Shown: positions 1 to 9,600, counted from the stretch's first letter. The stretch: DNA of 14,641 nt from DASCQC01 sp036012865 (GCA_036012865.1 DASCQC010000019.1:1-14641); one strand, 5' to 3'. Translations and numbers: made by a program. Notes: generated from the letters alone by a model not told the origin.

Positions 1-302
1 TCCATCCTTGCCTTTTCCTTTTAGAAAGCTATGATTATCTCCAACTACAACCTTTTCTACGCTAAAACCTTGAGGCACAGAGACTTCAGTAAATTTCTTT
101 CTCTTCCTTCTATCACCCAAGCCTAATTGTCCATAACGATTCCAACCCGAGGCATAGAGCTTATCTTCTCCATCCTTGCCTTTTCCTTTTAGAAAGCTAT
201 GATTATCTCCAACTACAACCTTTTCTACGCTAAAACCTTGAGGCACAGAGACTTCAGTAAATTTCTTTCTCTTCCTTCTATCACCCACGCCTAATTGTCC
301 AT
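1..302 (-). repeat. Near-identical tandem blade duplication, 168-bp period
   Basis: Bases 1-134 and 169-302 match at all but one of 134 positions. The one difference I find (120 versus 288) changes TTG to GTG, turning GLG into GVG. The offset is 168 bp, or 56 codons, exactly one RCC1 blade, so copies can be gained or lost in frame. The match reaches the left edge of the window and may extend beyond it. Other blades in this gene and its neighbours are clearly more diverged, so this looks like a recent duplication or gene conversion. Confidence 0.92.
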
Positions 303-666
303 GGTGATTCTTACCCGAGGCATAAAGCTTATCTTCACCATCCTTACCTTTTCCTTTTAGAAAAGTATGCCTATATCCAGCCATCACTTTTTCTATGGTA
401 AAATCTTTAGGCACAGGAGCCTCAGTCCATTCAGCTATCTTCCTTACATCACCTAAGCCTAATTGTCCATACTCATTACTACCCGAAGCATAAAGCGTAT
501 CTTCTCCATCCTTACCTTTACCTTTTATAAACGAATGAAAACAACCAGCTACCACCCTCATCTCTAAGTCTGTTACTTTAGAGGAAGTCCTTGGCTTCTT
601 AGCAAACAAACCGACACCACCGGGTTCACCCAAACTATGTTTTCTTTTTTTATCTGATGAATGCAT
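1..666 (-). CDS. RCC1-repeat protein, 3' end beyond the window
   Basis: The frame opens with ATG at 664-666 and stays open for 222 codons to the window edge, so the C-terminus is missing. Residues 1-30 are a basic tail: KKRK at 6-9, then 13 residues, then KKPR at 23-26 inside GLFAKKPRTSS, which resembles a bipartite nuclear localisation signal. RCC1 blades follow, each with an LYASGxNxxGQLG core, a W/FTEV strand, a PQGFSVEKV strand and HSFLKGKGKDGED linker. A half blade and nearly three full blades are visible. The repeat period is 56 residues. Two consecutive blades carry the same basic RRKRKK stretch (130-135 and 186-191). A good Shine-Dalgarno (AAGAGGT, 672-678) lies 5 nt before the start. 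It sits 37 bp downstream of the next RCC1 gene, so it is probably co-transcribed. Eukaryotic RCC1 is a Ran exchange factor on chromatin; the same activity here is inference. No signal peptide or membrane segment is seen. Confidence 0.9.
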   Translation of the reverse strand, partial: MHSSDKKRKHSLGEPGGVGLFAKKPRTSSKVTDLEMRVVAGCFHSFIKGKGKDGEDTLYASGSNEYGQLGLGDVRKIAEWTEAPVPKDFTIEKVMAGYRHTFLKGKGKDGEDKLYASGKNHHGQLGVGDRRKRKKFTEVSVPQGFSVEKVVVGDNHSFLKGKGKDGEDKLYASGWNRYGQLGLGDRRKRKKFTEVSVPQGFSVEKVVVGDNHSFLKGKGKDG

Positions 667-688
667 ACTCTACCTCTTTTAATTTGAT
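667..688 (-). promoter_or_regulatory. Leader shared with the neighbouring RCC1 gene (copy 1), with Shine-Dalgarno
   Basis: The 22 nt before the ATG at 666 match the 22 nt before the ATG at 2128 with one mismatch. Read on the minus strand the leader holds AAGAGGT (672-678), a strong ribosome site 5 nt from the start. Because the similarity runs across the leader into the coding sequence, the duplication unit included the translation start region. The whole gap is only 37 bp, which leaves little room for a separate promoter. Confidence 0.75.
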
Positions 689-703
689 CCCATGGGTTAC
701 TTA

Positions 704-2128
704 TTAAAAAATACAATCTCTAGGGTTAAGCCCCATACTAAAACTTGATGACCCCGAATCTTCTAATACATCGCCATCTTTTTTACGATCGTTGACATCT
801 TCTTGTAATGTTTTTAATAGATCCGCAATAGGAACTTCAGTCCACTTATCTCTACTCTGTTCATCACCCAAACCTAATTGTCCACGATAATTTGCACCAC
901 AGGCATAAACCTTATCTTCTCCATCCTTACCCTTGCCTTTTAGAATACTATGCTCACGTCCAGCAATCACTTTTTCTACGCTAAAACCTTGAGGCACGGG
1001 CACTTCAGTCCATTTTCTTCTAGTATTCTTATCATCACCCAAGCCTAATTGTCCATAATTGTTCCAACCCGAAGCGTACAGCTTATCTTCTCCATTCACA
1101 CCTTTTCCTTTTAGAATGCTATGATTCCCTCCAAATACAACCTTTTCTACGCTAAAACCTTGAGGAGCGTATTTTCCCCCTTCACATCTTTTCCTTTTAA
1201 ACACGCGTACTTCAGTCCATTTGCTTGTATCGCTTCTCTTACCCAAGCCTAATACTCCATTATTATTACTTCCACAGGCATAAAGCTTATCTTCTCCATC
1301 CTTACCTTTTCCTTTTAGAATACTATGCTCACCTCCAGCTATCACCTTTTCTACGCTAAAACCTTGAGGCACGCGTACTTCAGTAAATTTCTTTCTATCA
1401 TTAAAATTACCCACGCCTAATTGGCCAAAAATATTCCAACCACAAGCATAAAGCTTATCTTTACCATTAGCACCTTTTCCTTTTAGAAAGGTATGAAAAC
1501 CTCCAGCTATAACTTTTTGTACGCTAAAACCTTGAGGAACGGGTACTTCAATCCATTGGTTTCTATGTTCATTATCACCCAAGCCTAATTGACCATACAT
1601 ATTATAACCTGTGGCATAAAGCTTATCTTCACCATCCTTACCTTTTCCTTTTAGAAAGCTATGATACAATCCAGGTATCACTTTTTCTACGCTAAAACCT
1701 TGAGGCACGGGTACTTCAGTCCATTTACTTCTAGTCTTACCATCACCCAAGCCTAATTGTCCATATTCATTATCACCACAGGCATAAAGCTTATCTTCAC
1801 CATCCTTACCTTTTCCTTTTAGAATGCTATGCCTATATCCAACTACAACCTTTTCTAGGATAAAATCCTTAGGAAAAGGTACTTTAGTCCATCGACTTAT
1901 ATTATTAGTATGACCCAAGCCTAATTGTCCACAGTAATTTCCACCACAGGCATAAAGCTTATCTTCTCCATCCTTATCTTTGATGTAAAGAAAGATATGC
2001 GAATCTCCAGACACCACACTCATCTCTAGGCCTTTTAATTCAGATGAAGTCCTTGGCTTCTTAGCAAACAAACCGATACCACTGGGTTCACCCAAACGCT
2101 GTTTTCGTTTTTTATCTAATTTATGCAT
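704..2128 (-). CDS. RCC1-repeat (seven-bladed propeller) protein with NLS-like N-terminal tail
   Basis: 474 residues from ATG at 2126-2128, with AAGAGGT 5 nt upstream, to two consecutive TAA codons. Tail 1-33 has KKRKQR at 6-11, an 11-residue gap and KKPR at 23-26, a bipartite NLS-like layout. After a half blade (MSVVSGDSH), seven LYACGxNxxG units follow at about 56-residue spacing; the last lacks its closing strands, which the N-terminal half blade could supply, as in the closed RCC1 propeller. Linkers are lysine-rich (LKGKGKDGEDK), much more basic than in typical RCC1. Blade 5 carries a 12-residue insertion (310-321, FKRKRCEGGKYA). The last ~40 residues (ADLL, then an acidic DGDVLED, then SGSS and GLNPRDCIF) nearly match those of the upstream paralogue and could be a type IV secretion signal. 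It probably acts in the host, possibly on Ran or chromatin; this is inference from the RCC1 family and the Legionella effector LegG1. Confidence 0.93.
   Translation of the reverse strand: MHKLDKKRKQRLGEPSGIGLFAKKPRTSSELKGLEMSVVSGDSHIFLYIKDKDGEDKLYACGGNYCGQLGLGHTNNISRWTKVPFPKDFILEKVVVGYRHSILKGKGKDGEDKLYACGDNEYGQLGLGDGKTRSKWTEVPVPQGFSVEKVIPGLYHSFLKGKGKDGEDKLYATGYNMYGQLGLGDNEHRNQWIEVPVPQGFSVQKVIAGGFHTFLKGKGANGKDKLYACGWNIFGQLGVGNFNDRKKFTEVRVPQGFSVEKVIAGGEHSILKGKGKDGEDKLYACGSNNNGVLGLGKRSDTSKWTEVRVFKRKRCEGGKYAPQGFSVEKVVFGGNHSILKGKGVNGEDKLYASGWNNYGQLGLGDDKNTRRKWTEVPVPQGFSVEKVIAGREHSILKGKGKDGEDKVYACGANYRGQLGLGDEQSRDKWTEVPIADLLKTLQEDVNDRKKDGDVLEDSGSSSFSMGLNPRDCIF
1166..1201 (-). repeat. 36-bp insertion: out-of-frame copy of the RCC1 linker sequence
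   Basis: Blade 5 of this protein is interrupted between the TEVRV strand and PQGFSVEKV by 12 residues, FKRKRCEGGKYA. Shifting the reading by one base gives LKGKDVKGENTL, which closely matches the linker found between blades (LKGKDVNGEDKL). The insertion is therefore a displaced copy of the gene's own repeat DNA, read in a different frame. Its length is a multiple of three, so the downstream blades remain in frame. The shift turns a neutral linker into a basic KRKR patch. Confidence 0.8.
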
Positions 2129-2150
2129 ACTCTACCTCTTATAATTTGAT
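2129..2150 (-). promoter_or_regulatory. Leader shared with the neighbouring RCC1 gene (copy 2), with Shine-Dalgarno
   Basis: This is the second copy of the duplicated 22-nt leader, carrying AAGAGGT at 2134-2140, 5 nt from the ATG. It differs from the 667-688 copy at one base (AAATTATAAGAGG against AAATTAAAAGAGG on the minus strand). It fills most of the 29-bp gap to the upstream gene's stop codon, so translation in a shared transcript is more likely than a private promoter. Confidence 0.75.
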
Positions 2151-2157
2151 TGTCCCG

Positions 2158-3543
2158 TTAAAACATATAATCTCTAGGATTAAGCCCTGTACTAGAACCT
2201 GATGACCCCGAATCTTCTAACACATCGCCATCTTTTTTACGATCGTTGACATCTTCTTGTGATTTTTTTAATAGATCCGCAATTGGCACTTCAGTCCATT
2301 CTCTTCTATTATTATTATCACCCAAGCCTAATTGTCCATAATAATTCCAACCACAAGCATAAAGCTTATCTTCACCATCCTTACCTTTTCCTTTAAGAAA
2401 GCTATGATGCAATCCAACCATCACTTTTTCTACGCTAAAACCTTGAGGCACCGGTACTTCAGTCCATATATTTCTATACCTTCTATGACCCAAGCCTAAT
2501 TGACCAAAACTATTATTACCACAAGCATAAAGCTTATCTTTTCCATCCTTACCTTTTCCTTTTAGAAAGCTATTCTCACGTCCAGCTATCAATTTTTCTA
2601 CGCTAAAACCTTGAGGAATATCAACTTCAGTCCATTGGTTTCTATGCTCATTATCACCCAATCCTAATTGTCCTTCAAAATTTCTACCACAGGCATACAG
2701 CTTATCATTTCCATCCTTACCTTTGCCTTTTAGAAAGCTGTGATAATCTCCAGCCATCACTTTTTCTACGCTAAAACCTTGCGGAATATCAATTTCAGTC
2801 CATTCTCTTCTATCATTAAAATCACCCAAGCCTAATTGTCCCACACCATTATGACCACAGCCATAAAACTTATCTTCTCCATTCTTACCTTTTCCTTTTA
2901 GAAAACTGTGATCACCCCCAACTATCACCTCTTCTAAGCTAAATCCTTGAGGCATAGGCACTTCAGTCCACTCTCTTCTATTATTATTATCACCCAAGCC
3001 TAATTGTCCATAATAATTATAACCCGATGCATAGAGCTTATCTTTACCTTCTGCATCTTTTCCTTTTAGAAAACTATGAGCAGCTCCTGCTATCACCTTT
3101 TCTATCTTAAAATCTTTAGGTATAGAAACTTCAGTCCATTTCTTTCTATTCCCTTTGACACCCACGCCTAATTGTCCTTCAAAATTTCTACCACAGGCAT
3201 ACAGCTTATCTTCTACATCCTTGCCTTTTCCTTTTAGAAAAGAATGCACACCTCCAGCTATAACTTTTTCTATTTCAAACTCTTTAGGCGAAGGTACATC
3301 AGTCCATTTCTTTCTATCCGTATCATCACCCAAGCCTAATTGTCCAAGCGTATTCCTACCCGAGGCATAAAGCTTATCTTCTCCATCAACTTTGATGTAA
3401 AGAAAGGTATGCAAATATCCAGCTACCACACTCATATCTAGCTCTTTTAATTCAGACGAAGTCCTTGACTTCTTAGCAAACAAACCCATCTGGGCATTTC
3501 TTTGACCCGTATCTCGTTTTCTTTTTTGACCCTTTTTATGCAT
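2158..3543 (-). CDS. RCC1-repeat (seven-bladed propeller) protein with NLS-like N-terminal tail
   Basis: 461 residues, ATG at 3541-3543 to TAA at 2158-2160. The tail has KRKR at 7-10 and KKSR at 24-27, 13 residues apart, then RTSSELKELDM as in the next paralogue. The half blade (MSVVAGYLH) is followed by seven LYxxGxNxxGQLG units without the blade-5 insertion seen next door. Some blades share exact loop sequences: RNFEGQLG twice, NNNRREWTEVP twice, and NEHRNQW as in the neighbour, which suggests exchange between repeats. The C-terminal tail from ADLLKK to GLNPRDYMF is almost the same as in the downstream paralogue, and the corresponding DNA (2161-2283 versus 707-829) differs at about 10 of 123 positions. 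The ribosome site is weaker and more distant than in the neighbours (GGGGGA at 3555-3560, 11 nt before ATG). The 73-bp gap to the giant gene shows no clear terminator. A secreted Ran- or chromatin-directed effector is an inference. Confidence 0.93.
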   Translation of the reverse strand: MHKKGQKRKRDTGQRNAQMGLFAKKSRTSSELKELDMSVVAGYLHTFLYIKVDGEDKLYASGRNTLGQLGLGDDTDRKKWTDVPSPKEFEIEKVIAGGVHSFLKGKGKDVEDKLYACGRNFEGQLGVGVKGNRKKWTEVSIPKDFKIEKVIAGAAHSFLKGKDAEGKDKLYASGYNYYGQLGLGDNNNRREWTEVPMPQGFSLEEVIVGGDHSFLKGKGKNGEDKFYGCGHNGVGQLGLGDFNDRREWTEIDIPQGFSVEKVMAGDYHSFLKGKGKDGNDKLYACGRNFEGQLGLGDNEHRNQWTEVDIPQGFSVEKLIAGRENSFLKGKGKDGKDKLYACGNNSFGQLGLGHRRYRNIWTEVPVPQGFSVEKVMVGLHHSFLKGKGKDGEDKLYACGWNYYGQLGLGDNNNRREWTEVPIADLLKKSQEDVNDRKKDGDVLEDSGSSGSSTGLNPRDYMF

Positions 3544-3616
3544 ACTTAACTTTTTCCCCCATCACCACAACAATTAGAACATTTTATCAGAAACTTAACC
3601 TTAACACTCATAACAG

Positions 3617-6600
3617 TTACATCCGTAACAACGAACCTCGAGAACCCATGAACGAAGAATCAGATTCTTTGGTATTTGTTGAATCAAGAAGACTTTTATG
3701 TTCATCATAAAAAAACTTAACATCACTGTATGTAGAATCCTTAATGACCTCTAATAATCTAAACTTTTCATTCTCCACTTCAGTAAGTTTGACCAAATAA
3801 CAAATACAGCTTTGATAATCTCGTGTAATATTCGGACCTGAATTTTCTATGGTTTTAAAAACAGTCACCGCTTCTCGAAAAAATTCAGCAGCTATTTTAC
3901 TTTCACCATTATTAGCAAATATTATTCCTAACATCTTTAATGTTTTAAACGCTTTAGTCTCATTAGCTCGTAATTTCTTGAAAGTCGCATGTAATTTTTC
4001 ATTTTTACAAATAAATTTCATTATATCTATAGTTTTGTTTAATCCCTTGCACCCTTTCATCAAATTGGCATCCTTAATCATCATAATTATAAATTTTGTA
4101 TCTATTTCTCGTGAGTTTAAATCACATAGGTTATTGTATCCTTTAACAATAGTATCTGGATGGCATAATTGGTTAATATACTTTACTTCTCTCGCCACTC
4201 GAATCCAATCGCTTTTGCCATCTTGGGTAAGAAAATCTATTGCCGAGTCTAAAAACTTGATGGAATCTTTATTATCTTCTTTACGTATAGGGTGGCCAAG
4301 ACAGGCGTAAAATTTAAGGTAATAACTTAATCCGGTTTCAAAATTTAACCGATGTTTTATTCGAATAGCTTTACCTAGAAGAGAGTCAATATCTAGACAT
4401 TTAACATGTGCTATCATTCCTTTGAAATAGGCCATAGCCAATGAATTAAAAACAATTGCTAACAATACCTTTGAATATTTCGTTTTATCAAAAGAGTTAC
4501 ATGCACTAAATAATTCAGTTAGATACCGACCACTCAATCTATAAAACTTATTTAATTTAAACTTTAGATGAAATTGAAACAGCTTCAAGATACTTTCATA
4601 ACTCTCCACCTTACTTAAAGTATCTGAGAATCTTTTATCCTTCTCGAGAACATTTTCCTTTTTCAATGCAGAAATTTCAATGAGGTTTAAAGATATATAT
4701 TTCAGAACCGCGTCATCATCTACCGAACTAGAACGCCTCAACAAACTAGATTTATCAAAGCTAAATTCTGTAAGCGGATTAATAAGTAGCCTTTCAAAAT
4801 ATTTCTCATTTTTTGACTTTAAAGAAGTGTCAAGGTCAAATGTAATACCCTCTAAATAGCCACTATCTAATTCTAAAACATCAATCCCATCAAAAAGAGT
4901 CTCAGCCGTCACAGTAATCGCTGAACTACCTAAATCTCCTAGATCAACCCCAGCCCAATCATGTTTAGGTTCTGTCGTGTTCTTTGTCTTTTTATTTTTT
5001 AAAGACATTGTATTTTCTGTTTTTTTTCTTTTCAGAGCTGCGTTTTTTAGTGCTTTTGATTTCGCTTCATTTGCATTCTTTTGTCTTTCGTCCCTATATT
5101 TCATGAGGTCAGATAATCTACACTCTGAAACTAGACCTGAAACTTTATCAATCAATAATTTATTAACACAATACTCGTAAAACCTTAGAGCCTTACGCAT
5201 ATTACCTTTCAATTCTACAATATTTTTAAGTAAAAACTTAATAAATTCTTTTGGTAGTTTTCCGACATATGCAGTAGTGTTATCATCACCAGTCATACAA
5301 TAATTGACCCATTTTTGGAGAGCGTTGCTGTGTATACTTTTATCATATTCGGTTTGAATTTTATGGGTCATTATACCCATCATATCACCACTTAATCCTT
5401 GAATACTTACCTTATTTGGATTAAAACCAAATTCAGTTGAATCGATTAGTTTAGATTTGGCGTCTTTCGATAGCAATGTTGCTTGTATAAACATAATTTT
5501 TTCGTGCAATTCTGCATTACATTTATTATAAATGGTTAGTACATAATTAGCAGATTGTTCATCAAATTCAACTAAATCATCTTGAGGGAAAAAGAAATTC
5601 CTTACCTTTCCTATATCGGCCTTGAGCCATACACCAAGTTGATCAACCTGCTTCAGAATACCTATCTTTTGGTCTAGCTTTTGCCCCTTAACGTGATTAA
5701 GTAATTCCGTTTTTCTTTTGTGATTTTGAATGATCTTAATGGCATCATTAATAAAGTCATTAACAGGAATATTTTGCTTATCAAGATGAAATTGATCTGA
5801 GTGTATCTTCTTTCTCACCATAGATACACCCTGAGTCTGTGACAAGTCTATTATATCCGTCAAAAGCCTAGATAGTGCTCGAGCAGGTTGTCTAATAGAT
5901 TCTTGATAATATCCAACATAGCCTCCTTGTTGTTTCCATTGACCTAAAATAGAAGACTTGTCTGCTTTTTCGATAAAATCTATAATTGAATCCATGCTGA
6001 ACTTTAATGCTGTAACACATCGATTAAAATCATTTGTAAGATAGTCCTTAAGCTTTCTAATATTGAGAATAATTTGCGCATGACTAACTAAACCACTTTG
6101 TTTTGAAAAATATTGTTGAATATCATCAATATCAGAGGCTGTAATTTTGTCCTTCTGAAGCACCTTAAAGATTGTTTCACTGTACTTCATCAGGGTTTGA
6201 TAAATCATGTCGCTGTCGAGACTATAGGATGAGTCTAGATTAGCTAATAGGGTACGACAATCAAATAACTTAGCCAAAAACAGGATAGGATGTTGCTGAC
6301 AGTTTAAGTTCCAACTTATAATTTGCGATAGTTTCCATGCATCCGCATGGGATTGAGAAAGAGAAAACAATCGATTGAGTTGTTCATAACAATTCAGTTG
6401 TTCCCATGATTCCCCTGCTTTTAGAAGCTCAAACCTTTGTCCTTCTGTATGCACACATGAACCTTCTTCTTGAATAGGGTTAACAGCATTAATGCGGACT
6501 GCAGGCATACTATTAAACCTTCGAATAAAATTCATTCCTTCTTCATCAGTAGACCCAAACCATGATCGATTTACATCACTTTTTTTGATAATATCAATGA

Positions 6601-9600
6601 CAGACTGATTGAATAAAAGAGCAACCTCTGAACTATATCCCAAGTAATTACCTTTATCTTGTAATTGGGACAAGGCTGATCGCACCTCTAAATCCATGCG
6701 ACTTGCACAATTTGTCGCTGGAGATAACTTCTTTTCACTGCTTGTAGACAACTTATAACACAAACTTAAAAACAGCGGAGGGCTATTTTTACGTTGTTCG
6801 GCTTCTAGAATCAACCGATCTAAAGGAAGTTGATTGTCTACCCAATCACTATCACAATTGATAGCCAGCTTAATATTTTCACCTCTTCTCATAAAGGCAT
6901 GAAGCAAGTAGTCTCTAACCACACCAATGGCTGGCTTACCCAAATTGCTGTTCTTTAATTTAAAAAGACTCTTACCTTGAGTATCTAAACTGTTATAAAG
7001 CGACTGAAGCTTCTCATCTGTCATAGGCTCAATACATTTTGAAACCCTTTTAATTTCATCAACAAGTTGATCAGCGTTGTCGTAGCGTTCACGTAGCTTA
7101 TGAAGATTGCTACTAAAGCCTTTGGTAACGTACCCATACTCATCAATAATGCCACATACTTTTAAGTTGTCTGCAAGGCCTCGGTTGTTCCACTTATCTA
7201 AATTTAATTTCGTTGCCATGCTCCATTGGACTGACCACTGACCAGAATGAACCGTCACCGAGTGTCTTGAATCAGTTAAAAGACTCTTTATTCGACTTAT
7301 ACAATTCTCTGTTAACTTAGGTAACTTAGTAGGAATATCGTAATCTATCCCTCGATTCAAACAAATATCTAAATGAAAAGTGTAACTTTTTAAACTATCA
7401 CCTTTAAATTTAGATAATATCTGCTCAACAATTTTACTCGGAACTTTGTGCTTTTCGTGAGTTGGGATGATTAATTGAACGATGTCATTGCTAGATTCTA
7501 TTGAGGAAGGAAAATCGTTACAAATGTCAGAAGGCGTGAACTTATAATTACCTGCCATCAATCCTGCAATTTTTTCATCGTCAGAAAGATCTGTGAAAAG
7601 GATTTGTTGGTGAAAAACTCGATACTTTTTCTTGAAAGACTCTAATGTATTAGGTTTATCCTTAATGAGCTCATATAACTCCCGGGATTCATTCATCTGA
7701 AGCAATTCATTAGTAAGGTTTATTTCAGCAAAAACTTGATTCATAAAATCTATAGAAAATATCTCCGTTGAACTATTTCCTTGAGGTGATGTATGATGAA
7801 TAATCATATTTTTAAGAATTAAAACCGGGCTTCTTACAAGATACTGCTTGGCAAAATCGAATAAATATCTATATTTATTACAATTTTTTTGCTTATCCTG
7901 CAACACAGACGACATTGATTCAATTTTACGATATAAGCTCAACACTTCTTGACAAGAAATCAAATGATCGTCAAATACAACCTTTTCAAGAAGTGTTAAA
8001 TTAAATTCTAAATCTTCTGATAACTCCTTGTTATGTATATTTGAGAGGCCAACTGAAATCACCTGTAAAAGAGACTTAGGGTTATAGTTAAGATAGGATT
8101 TTATAAAAGCAACCAAAGCTACTAATTGCCCTGTATCTACACCCTGTATAGTTATATCATTATTCAGCAATTCTGCTAGTTTACTATTTAAGTTATGTGC
8201 TTCGACAGAAGTCATCAGCGACTTATCATTTAAATTAATAAAAGGAAGAACCCGAAGATAAAGTAGTATATCAAAGGGATCTTTCTGATCATTTAATAGT
8301 TTGTAAATGCCCTCTAAAATCACCTTAGGGTTAAATGAAAGGTAAGATTCTACGAATGAATATAAAACATCAACCTTAGTTTCTTCACCCATCCTACTGT
8401 TTTTAAAGATATCAAGCTTGGACTTGTGTTCTACAAATGTTGTAAATAAAGTCTTTGCATCTGAAGATGTGTAACACTCTTGCTTTATTGTCTTATATAA
8501 CCTAGTTGATTTTAGTACCTGGTAAATTGAGATCTGCCTCCATAGATATGCACATTCATTCTCATTATCAATAGGTTGATCTCTTTTTGCAGCTTCTGAT
8601 AAATAGTTAGCTATTAAATGAAAAGACGTTTGTAATGGATACTCATAAACCAATTCTGAGCTATCAATATAATGATATTGAGCTGTCATCATTTGATCAA
8701 TACGTGTGTTTGTATCGCGATTTTCTGTTAATCTTTGTATATCCTCTCTGTCATATTCGAACATGTGTTCTATTAAATACATGTTGTTTGACTCAATGGC
8801 CGCACACAATAATGAATGATTATAGATAGTATCATCATTTAAAACAAATTTAGCAGAGTAGTTGGAAACTAAATAGCCCATATCAGATTGTGATAAGCTC
8901 ACTAAATCCCATGCATTTAACTTATAATCATTCATTAGTTTTTGTATTAATATACCTTGTTTTTCTTCAATCTCACGAAACATGTATGTAGAATATTCAA
9001 TAATATTCGATAGTATTGATGTAAAATTAGATATTTTACCCTGATGGCCAGTAGGGATTAATGGCAAAACTCCTGACGCATCTAGTATCGGTTTAATATT
9101 TTCATAGTATTGGTCTAAATTCAATACATGAGCCTTGACAGCTTGAGATTGAGCTAATGTACCCTGGGTATAATCCTGGTATATTTTTTGACGCTGTCGT
9201 AGCAAACCCTCATTGCACTTTTGTAATCTTTCACCGTACACATTAGAGGAAACATCCTCCAAAGCATCAGTTTTTTGTTTTTTATTGTGAGTAAAGACAC
9301 CTCCAACATCCTCTTCACGTGTTCGCTTCTTATCATGATTTTTACCGTCCGATACAATGCTTTTTGCTTTTTTGGCTGTGTTTTTAAAACCATTTGAATC
9401 ATCCCGGGACCTTTTTGAACTACCGGAATTGTGTTTTCCTGACTTTATTGATGAAACCTTGGTGTTCTCCCCTCCTGACTTTGTCTTTTTAGTTGATGTC
9501 ACTGTGCGAATTTTTAAAGACTTTTCAGGATCCTTCATTTTAGCGCTGCCCTCTTGATTTGTAGCGCTTACATTCGTTTTCAACTTCAGTCTAAAGTTCT

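Noticed and set aside
1..3543. Regularly spaced repeats as a CRISPR array
   Set aside because: The period is about 168 bp, the repeats are coding and in frame, and the unit is an RCC1 blade.
3849..4310. A 153-codon plus-strand reading frame with hydrophobic stretches
   Set aside because: It is antisense to the helical C-terminus of the giant protein; hydrophobic stretches are expected opposite such codons. Other plus-strand frames (3155-3370, 4977-5180, 8635-8829, 9357-9557, 12081-12269) were rejected for the same reason.
8745..8830. An ankyrin-repeat domain in the giant protein
   Set aside because: Only one ankyrin-like unit (around HSLLCAAIESNN) is visible, with no adjacent copies, so it is noted in the gene entry but not called as a domain.
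9154..9402. An 82-codon minus-strand reading frame inside the giant gene
   Set aside because: It lies in another frame over the Lys-rich linker, has no recognisable domain, and the giant frame explains the region.
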